A stretch of 64,000 nt of DNA. It comes from Bradyrhizobium guangxiense. Lineage in GTDB: Bacteria > Pseudomonadota > Alphaproteobacteria > Rhizobiales > Xanthobacteraceae. Below are positions 9,439 through 17,817 of this stretch, piece by piece. The stretch spans positions 5,548,501-5,612,500 of the forward strand of contig NZ_CP022219.1 in the NCBI RefSeq assembly GCF_004114915.1, in the 5' to 3' direction. A program made the translations under genes and the position numbers. Each line of letters opens with the position of its first letter. Positions within the stretch are counted from its first letter, which is position 1. The notes under the pieces were generated by a model. It searched no databases and was not told the origin of the DNA. It saw only the letters and a program-made list of their open reading frames with translations.

Positions 9439-10620
9439 TCACGCGCAATTCAGGAGAGAGCGCTCGCGCACCTCGCGCCAGATCGCCGTCACCGTCTCGC
9501 GCGCGACGGCGCCCTTGTGCTCGACGGCATGCTGGCGGACGCGGGCGAGGACGTTCTTTGCTTCTTCCGCGCTGACGGACAGCTTCAGCTCGGCAAGCAG
9601 CGAGGTAATCGCCGCGAGCCCGGAATGCTTGCCGATCACGATGCGGTTGGAGCGGCCGAGCAGCCGCGGATCCAGCGCCTGATAGGTGCGCTGATCCTTC
9701 AACAGGCCGTCGACGTGAATGCCCGATTCATGGGTGAAGACATGCTCGCCCACGATCGCCTTGTTCAGCGGGATGGCGCGCGCGGCCGCGGCGGCTACCA
9801 CGGAGGCCACCTTCTCCAGCTCCGACAGCACCACGCCAGTATCGCAGCCATAGAGCTGCTTGAGCGCGACCGCGACCTCCTCCAGCGGTGCATTGCCGGC
9901 CCGCTCGCCGAGACCGATCACGGTGACGGATGCATGGGTCGCGCCGGCCTTGATTGCGGCCAGCGTATTGGCGGTCGCAAGGCCGAGATCGTCGTGACCG
10001 TGGAACTCGAGCTCGAGGTCCGTGGTGGCGCGAAGGGCTGCCAGCAATGCGAAGGAGGCGTCGGGATCGAGCACACTCAAGGTGTCGGCGACGCGGAAGC
10101 GTCGCGCACCCGCGGCCTTTGCCGTTGCGATCAGCTCGATCAGGAATTCGACATCGGCGCGGGAGGAGTCCTCGCCGCCGACCGCGACGTCGAGCCCCCT
10201 GTCGCGGGCATAGCCGACCACCCGCCTCACCTGCTCCAGCGCCGCCGGCCGGCCGCCACCCAGCTTGGCGGCAATCTGCACGTCGGAGGCAGGGATCGAG
10301 ACATTCACCATCGAGACACCGGACTCGATGGCCGCATCGACATCCGCCGTCCGCATCCGGCACCAGCCGATCGCGGTCGCCGGCAGGTCGGCGTCGACGA
10401 TGGCGCGGATCGCGCTCACCTCGTCATCGCCCATTGCAGGCGTGCCGGCTTCGATCTCGGTAACGCCGGCCGAGGCCAGCGCGCGGGCGATCGAGAGTTT
10501 TTCCGCGGTGGTGAAGGCAACGCCGGGCGCCTGTTCGCCGTCGCGCAAAGTGGTGTCGTTGAGAACGACGGGCCGGGGCTGAACTCCGTCCGATCGGGTC
10601 GTTGGGCCGGGAAACGCCAT
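9439..10620 (-). CDS. nifV: Homocitrate synthase NifV
   Basis: A 393-residue homocitrate synthase that condenses acetyl-CoA and 2-oxoglutarate to homocitrate, the organic ligand of FeMo-co. The HMGL-like TIM barrel begins [17 protein letters not shown], with the [17 protein letters not shown] metal-binding motif and [12 protein letters not shown]. The start at 10620 is supported by GGAGG eight bases upstream; a longer reading adds 39 residues that cross the promoter. Presence of nifV means homocitrate need not come from a plant host. Confidence 0.96.
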   Translation of the reverse strand: MAFPGPTTRSDGVQPRPVVLNDTTLRDGEQAPGVAFTTAEKLSIARALASAGVTEIEAGTPAMGDDEVSAIRAIVDADLPATAIGWCRMRTADVDAAIESGVSMVNVSIPASDVQIAAKLGGGRPAALEQVRRVVGYARDRGLDVAVGGEDSSRADVEFLIELIATAKAAGARRFRVADTLSVLDPDASFALLAALRATTDLELEFHGHDDLGLATANTLAAIKAGATHASVTVIGLGERAGNAPLEEVAVALKQLYGCDTGVVLSELEKVASVVAAAAARAIPLNKAIVGEHVFTHESGIHVDGLLKDQRTYQALDPRLLGRSNRIVIGKHSGLAAITSLLAELKLSVSAEEAKNVLARVRQHAVEHKGAVARETVTAIWREVRERSLLNCA

Positions 10621-10657
10621 CCGCGTCCTCCAATCATTCATTCCGATCAGCAGTTCA

Positions 10658-10672
10658 GCAACCCCCGTGCCA
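10658..10672 (-). promoter_or_regulatory. Sigma-54 promoter of nifV-cysE-nifW
   Basis: Minus-strand TGGCACGGGGGTTGC, a perfect TGGCACG-N4-TTGC element, 37 bp upstream of the nifV start. Confidence 0.88.
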
Positions 10673-10729
10673 TTGTCAGGACGACCGTCAAGCATCTGAA
10701 ATTGATGGATTTCTGGACGCCGCCCGCGT

Positions 10730-10745
10730 TGTCGCAAATGCGACA
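10730..10745. promoter_or_regulatory. NifA upstream activator site of nifV
   Basis: Perfect and nearly fully palindromic TGTCGCAAATGCGACA, 57 bp upstream of the nifV -24/-12 element and just after the end of the Irr-like gene. Confidence 0.85.
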
Positions 10746-10761
10746 GGGCCTGACAGGCGTG

Positions 10762-11253
10762 TCAGATGTCGGCGGCCTTGCGGCGGACGTGGATGATGAT
10801 GTCGAGCCGCGAGATCTCATGGCCCGGGAGAGGCTCCGGCATCTGGGCGAGGACAAGCGCCTCGGGGACATCGATCAGCCTGTCCTCGCCATGCAGGTAG
10901 AAGTGCGGATGCACCGTCGTGTTGGTGTCGAAGAACGATCGCGAGCCATCCGGCCCGATCCGGCGCAACAACCCGGCCTGGGTGAACTGGTTCAGCGTGT
11001 TGTAGACGGTCGCCAGCGAGAGCTGGATGTTGGCCTCGACCGACTCGGCAAAGAGCATTTCCGCGGTGACGTGGCGGTGCCCCTGACCAAACAACAGGTC
11101 CGCCAGCAGCACACGCTGGCGCGTCGGCCGCAGCCCGGCATCACGCAGCCGGCGGAATGCCGAGCATTCCCCGTCCCGGACTTCGCGTGACGCGGACGGC
11201 TCCGCGTCCAACGCATCGACGAAGGGCATTTCCGGATACGCGTCCATGATCAT
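10762..11253 (-). CDS. Fur-family regulator, Irr-like
   Basis: A 163-residue Fur-superfamily repressor most like rhizobial Irr. It has the winged helix LRDAGLRPTRQRVLLADLLF, the recognition segment SLATVYNTLNQFTQAGLLRR and the metal/haem-site FFDTNTTVHPHFYL. Irr adjusts transcription to iron/haem status. The haem-regulatory GCPWH motif of classical Irr is not present; only a single Cys remains at the equivalent place (DGECSAFRRL). The gene starts one base after the nifQ stop, so it is cotranscribed with nifHQ; an ATG two codons downstream is also possible. A link between iron status and nif expression is inference. Confidence 0.85.
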   Translation of the reverse strand: MIMDAYPEMPFVDALDAEPSASREVRDGECSAFRRLRDAGLRPTRQRVLLADLLFGQGHRHVTAEMLFAESVEANIQLSLATVYNTLNQFTQAGLLRRIGPDGSRSFFDTNTTVHPHFYLHGEDRLIDVPEALVLAQMPEPLPGHEISRLDIIIHVRRKAADI

Positions 11254-11254
11254 C

Positions 11255-11980
11255 TCACACTGACCGGCCATCAATCTCGGCATGATCACCGCCGCCCCGC
11301 AAAAATTCCCGACGGCGTTCAGCCATGCGGCTCTCGCCGCTTTCCTCGCCGAAGCAGAGGTCGAACTCGTTGCATTGCGTGCAGACCGGTGTCGTGCACA
11401 TCACGAAGCCGTCGTCCTCGCACAGCATGCGGTAGAAGAAACGTTTCCAGCGCATGTTCCCTGTGTTGCGGGTCGCCAGCGGCGCGAAATGGCGCATCAG
11501 CAGGCGCGACAGCTCCGGCCGCTCGCGCAGGCCGAGATCTTCCCAGAGATGGTTCGGCTCCATCGCGCGCCGTGCCACCATCGCCGCCAGCCAGTAGCCG
11601 ACGTCGCCTTCGGTCGAGCGCTGCGCGAGCAGGAGATCGCGCACCATGATCGCTTCGTCGTCGATCCCGGAGGCGGGTTTCGGCATCCACGCGAAGGCGC
11701 GGAGCGTGGCCGATGGGAAACAGCCGGCCAGCAGATCATTGAATTCCTGTTCCGAAAGACCGGCGCGCTCCGCGACTGGACCGCCGTCCATCACTGCTGC
11801 AGCCAGGATCGAGGCCAGCACATGACGGTCGAAATCGGCGTCGGCCCTGATGTCGGCTTCCGCTGGCTCGCAGCCGGTCAGCAGGCGGTAGAACTCTATT
11901 CCGGCATGCGGCCCATCGAGCGCGGGCCTCTCCGGTCGATGCGCCATCGCTTCGCTGGTAGTCGCTTGCGCCGCAATCAC
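11255..11980 (-). CDS. nifQ: NifQ, molybdenum donor for FeMo-co
   Basis: A 241-residue NifQ. The C-terminal cysteine motif CTTPVCTQCNEFDLC fits the family C-x4-C-x2-C-x5-C that binds the [Mo-3Fe-4S] cluster delivered to NifEN. The rest (YRLLTGCEPAE, LGLRERPELSRLLMRHFAPLATRNT, MRWKRFFYRMLCEDDG) is typical. It lies 76 bp downstream of nifH, past a strong hairpin, and is followed at once by the Irr-like gene. It fits functionally with modABC, mop and nifV. Confidence 0.94.
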   Translation of the reverse strand: MIAAQATTSEAMAHRPERPALDGPHAGIEFYRLLTGCEPAEADIRADADFDRHVLASILAAAVMDGGPVAERAGLSEQEFNDLLAGCFPSATLRAFAWMPKPASGIDDEAIMVRDLLLAQRSTEGDVGYWLAAMVARRAMEPNHLWEDLGLRERPELSRLLMRHFAPLATRNTGNMRWKRFFYRMLCEDDGFVMCTTPVCTQCNEFDLCFGEESGESRMAERRREFLRGGGDHAEIDGRSV

Positions 11981-12021
11981 GGAAAGCTCCGCCGGTTCTG
12001 CCGCAGGGGGCGCCGATAGAG

Positions 12022-12049
12022 GCCGGCCTTCCCGGATGGGAAGGCCGGC
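12022..12049 (-). other. Intercistronic stem-loop after nifH
   Basis: GCCGGCCTTCCC pairs perfectly with GGGAAGGCCGGC across a 4-base loop, starting 8 bp beyond the nifH stop. There is no T-run, so it looks like an mRNA-stabilising or attenuating hairpin rather than a simple terminator. Confidence 0.75.
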
Positions 12050-12056
12050 AGGGTCG

Positions 12057-13067
<1,011 letters not shown>

Positions 13068-13100
13068 TCAGCCCTCACTCGTTGTTGCTGCATCCAATTA

Positions 13101-13115
13101 GCAACTGGCGTGCCA
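13101..13115 (-). promoter_or_regulatory. Sigma-54 promoter of nifH
   Basis: Minus-strand TGGCACGCCAGTTGC is a perfect -24/-12 match, 159 bp upstream of the nifH start, leaving a leader of roughly 145 nt. Confidence 0.92.
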
Positions 13116-13184
13116 TTCGCTCCGCGCGCGCTAACAGGCTGATCGCACTCGCGAAATATTTCGGCGCGAGCGGCCGACAGAAGC

Positions 13185-13200
13185 TGTGTCGAACCCTACA
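13185..13200. promoter_or_regulatory. NifA activator site 1 of nifH
   Basis: Exact TGT-N10-ACA (TGTGTCGAACCCTACA), 69 bp upstream of the nifH -24/-12 element. Confidence 0.85.
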
Positions 13201-13213
13201 GAGGTAGGGCTTC

Positions 13214-13229
13214 TGTCCGAAACCGGACA
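13214..13229. promoter_or_regulatory. NifA activator site 2 of nifH
   Basis: Exact TGTCCGAAACCGGACA, with an inner palindrome, 13 bp beyond site 1. It lies between the nifH promoter and the possible divergent promoter of the receiver gene, so it may serve both. Confidence 0.85.
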
Positions 13230-13281
13230 AGGATCGCAGCGATGCCGGTGCAAATGCACCGCGATATCAGCTGAGCGAGCG

Positions 13282-13296
13282 CGGAACGGAAATTGC
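13282..13296 (+). promoter_or_regulatory. Possible sigma-54 promoter of the receiver-like gene
   Basis: CGGAACGGAAATTGC keeps the GG-N10-GC core and TTGC but differs from consensus in two -24 bases. It is 37 bp upstream of the receiver-like gene. Confidence 0.5.
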
Positions 13297-13333
13297 TAAT
13301 CCTCCTCGAACGGCGATGTGAGGAGAACGACAG

Positions 13334-13768
13334 ATGCAGATCGGTGTCGAGACAGCCAAGGCCGTCGACCAGCGGCGCGTGTTCGTGGTCGACGAGGACG
13401 AGATCACCCGCGCAGCCCTTCAGTTCATGCTGCACGACGAGATCGAAACGCACGAGCTCGCAACGCCTGAAGAGGCCTATGCCAAGGGCGTTGACTGGCT
13501 GAAACCCGATGTCGTGCTGCTCGGCGCATCCTTCGTGAAGGCCCGCGGCCCAGCCCTGATCGGCGAGCTCGGCGCAAGATTTCCCGGCGTGCGCATTCTC
13601 GTCGTCACCGACAAGTCCGACGAGGCCACCGCGGTCGAAGCCATGAAGGCGGGCGCCCACGGCGCGGTGGTGAAGCCGTTGACGCTGGAAGGCGTCCGCA
13701 AGAAGGTCGATACCATCCTCGGCCGCGGCGGCGCCGCGCCGCTGGTCCAGCTCAGCATGATGAGATAG
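13334..13768 (+). CDS. Receiver-like protein lacking the phosphoacceptor Asp
   Basis: A 144-residue single receiver domain with no output domain. The acidic pair is in VFVVDEDE, the switch region is DVVLLGAS and the conserved Lys is in VVKPL. The phosphorylated Asp expected in a DVVLLD context is Gly, so classical phosphotransfer is unlikely. It is transcribed divergently from nifH and followed by the ArsC-like gene. A paralogue with the same substitution, now frameshifted, sits divergent from nifD at 39287-39723. I do not know its function; a structural or adaptor role in nif regulation or assembly is conceivable. Confidence 0.8.
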   Translation: MQIGVETAKAVDQRRVFVVDEDEITRAALQFMLHDEIETHELATPEEAYAKGVDWLKPDVVLLGASFVKARGPALIGELGARFPGVRILVVTDKSDEATAVEAMKAGAHGAVVKPLTLEGVRKKVDTILGRGGAAPLVQLSMMR

Positions 13769-13778
13769 GAGCACGGTC

Positions 13779-14189
13779 GTGGCGACTGTGCTGTTCTACC
13801 AGAAGCCGGGCTGCGGAACCAACGCTCGGCAAATCCGCGCACTGGAGACCGCGGGCCATCAGGTGATCGCGAAGAACCTGATGGCGGAGCCCTGGACCGC
13901 AGAGCGCCTGCTCGCCTTCTTTGGTGCCACGCCCATCGCGTCCTGGTTCAATCCGGCTGCACCTCGGATCAAGTCCGGCGACGTGAAGCCGGCAGAGATC
14001 GACGCCGCGAGCGCGATCGCATTGATGCTCGACGATCCCCTGCTGATCCGGCGTCCGTTGGTCGAAGCCGATGGCGCAAAATGCGCCGGCTTCGACCGCG
14101 AGCCGGTGCCGTCGCTCCTCGGCGGCGAACAAAGCGACCTCCAGGGCTGCACGCGGCCGGGGGCGATGCCGCGTTGCACGGAGCCGTGA
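13779..14189 (+). CDS. ArsC-family nitrogenase-associated protein (NifO-like)
   Basis: A 136-residue thioredoxin-fold ArsC-like protein (MATVLFYQKPGCGTNARQIR; FFGATPIASWFNPAAPRIKSG; LLIRRPLVEADG). The family occurs in nif clusters as the NifO/nitrogenase-associated protein and is not a true arsenate reductase here, since no ars genes are present. It keeps the N-terminal Cys of the ArsC loop in PGCGTN. It begins 10 bp after the receiver gene, probably in the same transcript, and converges with the ferredoxin gene at 14194. Confidence 0.85.
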   Translation: MATVLFYQKPGCGTNARQIRALETAGHQVIAKNLMAEPWTAERLLAFFGATPIASWFNPAAPRIKSGDVKPAEIDAASAIALMLDDPLLIRRPLVEADGAKCAGFDREPVPSLLGGEQSDLQGCTRPGAMPRCTEP

Positions 14190-14193
14190 AAGC

Positions 14194-14547
14194 TCAGCCC
14201 CGCGCCAGCACCATGACGAGGCGATCGACGCGGCGGCCCTGCTTGAGGTGCTCCTCGACGATCTCGTCGATGTCCTCCGGGGTGGTCGGCCTGTACCAGA
14301 CTCCATCGGGGTAGACCACCATCAACGGGCCCGCTCCGCAGAAACCGAGACAGCCGGATGCGGTGAAACCAATGTCGGTGAGCCCGTTTGCCTCGATCGC
14401 CTTGCCGAGCCGCTCCCACAGCGGCCCGCCGCCGGCCGCACCGCAGCTGCCGCGCGGATGGCCCGGCGGGCGCTGGGTGTGGCAGGCGAAGACGTGATGG
14501 CGATAGAGCTGTGGCAGCTCGAACTCCTCGGTCATTCCATCGCTCAT
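14194..14547 (-). CDS. Thioredoxin-like [2Fe-2S] ferredoxin
   Basis: A 117-residue protein with the Cys pattern of thioredoxin-like [2Fe-2S] ferredoxins: [13 protein letters not shown], then GSCG, then [11 protein letters not shown], followed by VVYPDGVWY. It probably carries electrons or protects nitrogenase components. The start at 14547 overlaps the glutaredoxin stop by 4 bp (ATGA), so it is the third gene of the bolA-grx-fdx operon. Longer in-frame readings are out-of-frame glutaredoxin sequence. Confidence 0.85.
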   Translation of the reverse strand: MSDGMTEEFELPQLYRHHVFACHTQRPPGHPRGSCGAAGGGPLWERLGKAIEANGLTDIGFTASGCLGFCGAGPLMVVYPDGVWYRPTTPEDIDEIVEEHLKQGRRVDRLVMVLARG

Positions 14548-14879
14548 GACGCCGCCACCGCAACGCCCTTGTCGTTCAGCACTGCGGCCAGCTCGCCCAG
14601 CTTGAACATCTCGCGCACGATGTCGCAGCCGCCGAGGAACTCGCCCTTGACGTAGAGCTGGGGAATGGTCGGCCAGTTCGAGAACGATTTGATGCCCTCG
14701 CGGATATCGGGGTCGGCGAGGACATTGATGCCGGTGAAGGGCACGCCGAGACCGTTCAGGATCTGCACGACCGTGCCGGAAAAGCCGCATTGCGGCGCGG
14801 CCGGAACGCCCTTCATGAACAACACGACGTCGCTGCCCGCGATGATCTCCTTGATGCGTTGTTCGGTCGGTTCACTCAT
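14544..14879 (-). CDS. grxD: Monothiol CGFS glutaredoxin (Grx4 type)
   Basis: A 111-residue monothiol glutaredoxin with the PQCGFSGTV active site, KGVPAAP before it, and [19 protein letters not shown], the glutathione-binding TIP segment. CGFS glutaredoxins bind a bridging [2Fe-2S] cluster with BolA partners and pass clusters on. bolA lies directly upstream (17-bp gap), and the NifA-type promoter suggests a nif-dedicated copy. The start at 14879 excludes seven residues of a longer reading. Confidence 0.93.
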   Translation of the reverse strand: MSEPTEQRIKEIIAGSDVVLFMKGVPAAPQCGFSGTVVQILNGLGVPFTGINVLADPDIREGIKSFSNWPTIPQLYVKGEFLGGCDIVREMFKLGELAAVLNDKGVAVAAS

Positions 14880-14896
14880 GCTTTCTCCCTCCATGG

Positions 14897-15130
14897 TCAT
14901 TTCGGCACCGCCGTCTCGAGCGCGAGCGCATGCAGCGCCTCGCCCATTCGTCCCTTCAGAGCGGCGTAGACCATCTGGTGCTGCTGGATCCGGCTCTTGC
15001 CGGCAAATGCCTGCGACACGACGCGCGCGCCGTAGTGATCGCCGTCGCCGGCAAGGTCAGTCACGATCACATGGGCGTCCGGAAACGCTTCCCTGATCAA
15101 CTGCTCGATGTCCGGTCCTGCCATCGCCAT
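14897..15130 (-). CDS. bolA: BolA-family protein
   Basis: A 77-residue BolA protein with [32 protein letters not shown] and the [17 protein letters not shown] helix with the conserved His. BolA works with CGFS glutaredoxin in Fe-S cluster trafficking, and the glutaredoxin gene follows it. The start is the ATG at 15130 (or 15124). The promoter upstream has a weak -24/-12 element and an exact NifA site. Confidence 0.92.
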   Translation of the reverse strand: MAMAGPDIEQLIREAFPDAHVIVTDLAGDGDHYGARVVSQAFAGKSRIQQHQMVYAALKGRMGEALHALALETAVPK

Positions 15131-15161
15131 GTCACGCGCTCCTGCTCTGCGCACGCCCCAT

Positions 15162-15176
15162 GCAAGCGCCAAACCA
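15162..15176 (-). promoter_or_regulatory. Possible sigma-54 promoter of bolA-grx-fdx
   Basis: Minus-strand TGGTTTGGCGCTTGC keeps TGG and TTGC with correct spacing but deviates inside the -24 box. It is 31 bp upstream of bolA. Confidence 0.55.
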
Positions 15177-15228
15177 GTTTCGGAACATGAGCATCCTGAG
15201 GCACTTGCCCTCCCCGGCGCCGGCCTGA

Positions 15229-15244
15229 TGTCCGACTTCCGACA
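15229..15244. promoter_or_regulatory. NifA activator site between the bolA and TPR operons
   Basis: Exact TGTCCGACTTCCGACA, 52 bp above the bolA -24/-12 element and 113 bp above the plus-strand element at 15358, so it can serve both directions. Confidence 0.8.
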
Positions 15245-15357
15245 ACGCCGCGCATGTGCGTGTCGATGACATGACGAACGCGGATGACCGCACGCCGGGG
15301 ACGGTGACGACGGCTCGCATCGTCCCGAATCGCCATGCTTTCCCGCCATTTCTCGTC

Positions 15358-15372
15358 CGGCCCGGCTTTTGC
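15358..15372 (+). promoter_or_regulatory. Sigma-54 promoter of the TPR-sufT operon
   Basis: CGGCCCGGCTTTTGC, GG-N10-GC with TTGC, about 103 bp upstream of the TPR-like gene. Confidence 0.6.
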
Positions 15373-15475
15373 TTAGCGAGGATCGAACCCGTATTTCGAT
15401 ACGCCAGACGAGGAACTCGAATTTGTCCCACACAGACTACGATCGATGCCGAACGGCGACGAAGGGGAGCCGCCC

Positions 15476-15955
15476 ATGAGGGCGGTTCTCGTCGATTCCG
15501 ACGGCATCAATTTCGGCGATCTCGCCCCCGAAATTGACTCGCTGTTGCAGCAGGGCGTGGTCAGCTATCGCCGCGACCCGCTCGAAGCCGATCGCATCTT
15601 CCGCCAGGCCCTGGATGCGGCGCCCACGGAGCTCGCGGTCTATTTCTGCCTGTACAAGACCCACACCTATCGCGGCCGCCTCAATGAGGCCCAGCGCATC
15701 GCCAAGCGCGGGTTGCGCGAGGCTGCCCGCCAAGCCGGCTGGAGCTCCGATTGGCGGACTTGGCCAACGCGGGCCGAATTGCCTGACGGCGCCGGCCGCT
15801 TCGCGCTCTACACGCTGAAGGCGCTCGCCTTCATCCATCTGCGCAAGAACGAACAGAAACAGGCCCACGAGTTGCTCGCCGCACTACGCCGGCTCGATCC
15901 CACCGGCGCGGTCGGCTGGCCGGTCGTCGCGGCGCTCGCCGAGGGGCTGCAGTGA
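15476..15955 (+). CDS. TPR-like helical protein of the nif cluster
   Basis: A 159-residue alpha-helical protein with TPR-like repeats (EADRIFRQALDAAPTELAVYFCLYKTHTYRGRLNEAQ, cut here to its core, and LYTLKALAFIHLRKNEQKQAHELL). It is clearly related to the 177-residue protein at 22219-22752, sharing a GW/LPxDWR segment and the order of helices. The ATG at 15476 has GGGGAG upstream; a start 30 bp earlier lacks one. TPR proteins mediate protein contacts, so a chaperone role in nitrogenase assembly is possible. It heads a four-gene plus-strand operon. Confidence 0.75.
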   Translation: MRAVLVDSDGINFGDLAPEIDSLLQQGVVSYRRDPLEADRIFRQALDAAPTELAVYFCLYKTHTYRGRLNEAQRIAKRGLREAARQAGWSSDWRTWPTRAELPDGAGRFALYTLKALAFIHLRKNEQKQAHELLAALRRLDPTGAVGWPVVAALAEGLQ

Positions 15956-15962
15956 GGTAGCG

Positions 15963-16286
15963 ATGACGGCGCTTGCCGACAACGAGACGCTGATCGCCGG
16001 CATCGTCGCCGCGCTGCGGACTGTTCACGATCCCGAAATCCCCGTGAACATCTACGACCTCGGCCTGATCTACCGAATCGAGCCGAAGGACGACGGTCTG
16101 GTCGAGATCGACATGACGCTGACCGCGCCGGGCTGTCCGGTCGCCGGCGAGATGCTGTCCTGGGTGGAGAAGGCGGTGATCGAGGTCGATGGCGTCGAAA
16201 ACGTCGCGGTGCGGCTGGGGTTCGATCCGCCCTGGGACTCATCGCGAATGACCGACGACGTCAAGCTCGAGCTCGGCCTGCTCTAG
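15963..16286 (+). CDS. sufT: SufT / MIP18-family (DUF59) Fe-S assembly protein
   Basis: A 107-residue DUF59 protein (TVHDPEIPVNIYDLGLIYRIE, MTLTAPGCPVAGEML, VRLGFDPPWDSSRM). The invariant Cys in APGCP is present. Members help insert Fe-S clusters into target proteins, usually encoded with suf genes. It lies 7 bp after the TPR-like gene under a likely NifA-dependent promoter. Confidence 0.88.
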   Translation: MTALADNETLIAGIVAALRTVHDPEIPVNIYDLGLIYRIEPKDDGLVEIDMTLTAPGCPVAGEMLSWVEKAVIEVDGVENVAVRLGFDPPWDSSRMTDDVKLELGLL

Positions 16287-16325
16287 CGAAACAAGCAACG
16301 ACCCACCGGAGAGGAGAGCACGCAG

Positions 16326-17093
16326 ATGATCGAATTGACCGCAAGCGACGGAGCAAGTTTCTCCGCCTATCGGGCCGAGCCCGCGGATACGCCCAAGGGC
16401 GCCGTCGTGGTCCTTCAGGATGTCTTCGGCGTCACAGCCGAGATCCGGAAAGTCGCCGATGCCTTCGCCGCCAGGGGCTATGTCGCGATCGCGCCATCCC
16501 TGTTCGACCGGGTGAAGCCGGGGGCCAGTCTCGACCACGACGAAAGCGGCAAGGCCGAGGGCACGTCCATCAGCGCGAAGATCGGCAAGGAGCAGGCGAT
16601 CTCGGACATCCAGACCAGCGTCGACGCGGTGAAGGGGGCCGGAAAGGTCGCCGTCGTCGGCTATTGCTGGGGCGGCGACCTCGCCTACACCGCGGCGAAC
16701 AAGGTCGACAGCATTGCCTGCGTGATCGGCTATGACGGCCGCGAGACGGTCACCGACTATCGCGAGAAGCGCAAGGTGCCGACGCTACTGCATTTCGGCG
16801 AGAGCGATCCGGAGCTGCCGCTGGAAGCGATCACGCAATTCCGCGCCTGGCGTCCCGACGTCAGCGCCTTCACCTATCCCGACGCCGCCCGGGGCTTCGG
16901 CTGCGACGAGCGCGGCAATTTCCGCGCGGAGGCGGCGGAGAAGGCACTGGAACGAACGCTGTTCTGGATCTCCCAATATGTCGAAGGACAGCAGCCGATC
17001 CTGTTGAAGAATGCCGGCGCCTATGCCCAGGCCAAGACCGAAAAGAAGAAAAAGAAAAAGGACGGCGACGATCTTGGACCGCCGATGGATTGA
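16326..17093 (+). CDS. Dienelactone hydrolase-family protein with altered triad
   Basis: A 255-residue alpha/beta-hydrolase of the dienelactone hydrolase family. It has VVVLQDVFGV, the nucleophile-elbow GYCWGG (Cys) and the acid in GESDPELPL. The catalytic His, normally in a GHGF segment, is replaced by Arg (DAARGFGCDERG), so the usual hydrolysis is doubtful. The C-terminus is a Lys-rich tail (EKKKKKKDGDD). It is the third gene of the TPR-sufT operon; its role in nitrogen fixation is unknown. Confidence 0.8.
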   Translation: MIELTASDGASFSAYRAEPADTPKGAVVVLQDVFGVTAEIRKVADAFAARGYVAIAPSLFDRVKPGASLDHDESGKAEGTSISAKIGKEQAISDIQTSVDAVKGAGKVAVVGYCWGGDLAYTAANKVDSIACVIGYDGRETVTDYREKRKVPTLLHFGESDPELPLEAITQFRAWRPDVSAFTYPDAARGFGCDERGNFRAEAAEKALERTLFWISQYVEGQQPILLKNAGAYAQAKTEKKKKKKDGDDLGPPMD

Positions 17094-17107
17094 GGGAGGC
17101 CCGCGAG

Positions 17108-17353
17108 ATGCTCCCGACCACCATTCTCATCGACGATGCACCGCGCTGCGTGGTGCGGCCGACCGACACCAAGGACCTCAACCGGTTCCTCCGCAACGGC
17201 AAGGGATTTCTGCTTGCCGAGCGGCCCGAGGGCAAGATCACCCACCGCGCGGCGACCGAAATCGAGATGGGCAAGTGGCAGAGCGGCCTTGCTCTGCACA
17301 AGGCGTGGGGCGGCGCCGAGGAAGAGTTCTTCGGCCTTCCTCTGTCGGATTGA
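17108..17353 (+). CDS. Small conserved nif-cluster protein of unknown function
   Basis: An 81-residue protein (MLPTTILIDDAPRCVVRPTD ... EIEMGKWQSGLALHKAWGG). I do not recognise a family. The start at 17108 is supported by GAGGGAGG a few bases upstream; an earlier ATG at 17090 overlaps the hydrolase stop. It is the last gene of the plus-strand operon and converges with the truncated haemoglobin gene 11 bp away. Confidence 0.7.
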   Translation: MLPTTILIDDAPRCVVRPTDTKDLNRFLRNGKGFLLAERPEGKITHRAATEIEMGKWQSGLALHKAWGGAEEEFFGLPLSD

Positions 17354-17364
17354 CGCTGTGCCCC

Positions 17365-17793
17365 TCAGGCGTAGCCGCCGCGCGCATCGTGCGGATTGCC
17401 GGCCTGGTTGCGCATCCAGTCCGCAAGTTTGGTGAGCGCCGCATCGAGCTCGCCCCGTGCCGCTTCGTCGGCGACCGTCTCCGCCAGCGCACCACGCATG
17501 CAGAGCAGCCACGCATCGCGCTCGACGCTGCCGATCGGGAAGCCCATGTGACGCTGACGCAGCCGCGGATGGCCCTTCTCCGGCGAATAGAGCTTGGGAC
17601 CGCCGGTCCATTCGGTCAGGTAGCGCTTCAACACCTGCTTGGTCGATGTCAGGTCGTCCGCATGCATGGTCCGAATGCCGACTGCTTCGGGCAGCTCGTC
17701 CATCCGGCGATAGAAGCTTTCGACCAGCCGGTCGATGGCAACAGGACCGCCGATCCGCTCGAACATTGACACCGTGACCGCCGTATCGCTCAT
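17365..17793 (-). CDS. Group II truncated haemoglobin
   Basis: A 142-residue trHb. It begins SMFERIGGPVAIDRLVESFYRRM, includes RYLTEWTGGPKLYSPEKGHPRLRQRHM with the proximal-His helix region (the GHPRLRxRH signature), and ends in the H helix DAALTKLADWMRNQ. Such globins bind O2/NO and could protect nitrogenase or respond to nitrosative stress. It is the last gene of the long nifB operon. The start at 17793 excludes eight residues of a longer frame. Confidence 0.88.
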   Translation of the reverse strand: MSDTAVTVSMFERIGGPVAIDRLVESFYRRMDELPEAVGIRTMHADDLTSTKQVLKRYLTEWTGGPKLYSPEKGHPRLRQRHMGFPIGSVERDAWLLCMRGALAETVADEAARGELDAALTKLADWMRNQAGNPHDARGGYA

Positions 17794-17817
17794 GCTGATC
17801 CCTTCTGCCGCGCCCAC

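Noticed and set aside
15097..15433. Minus-strand frames of 79-178 codons upstream of and overlapping bolA
   Set aside because: The sequence upstream of the bolA ATG is Arg/Ser-rich, lacks a domain and overlaps the NifA site and both promoters.
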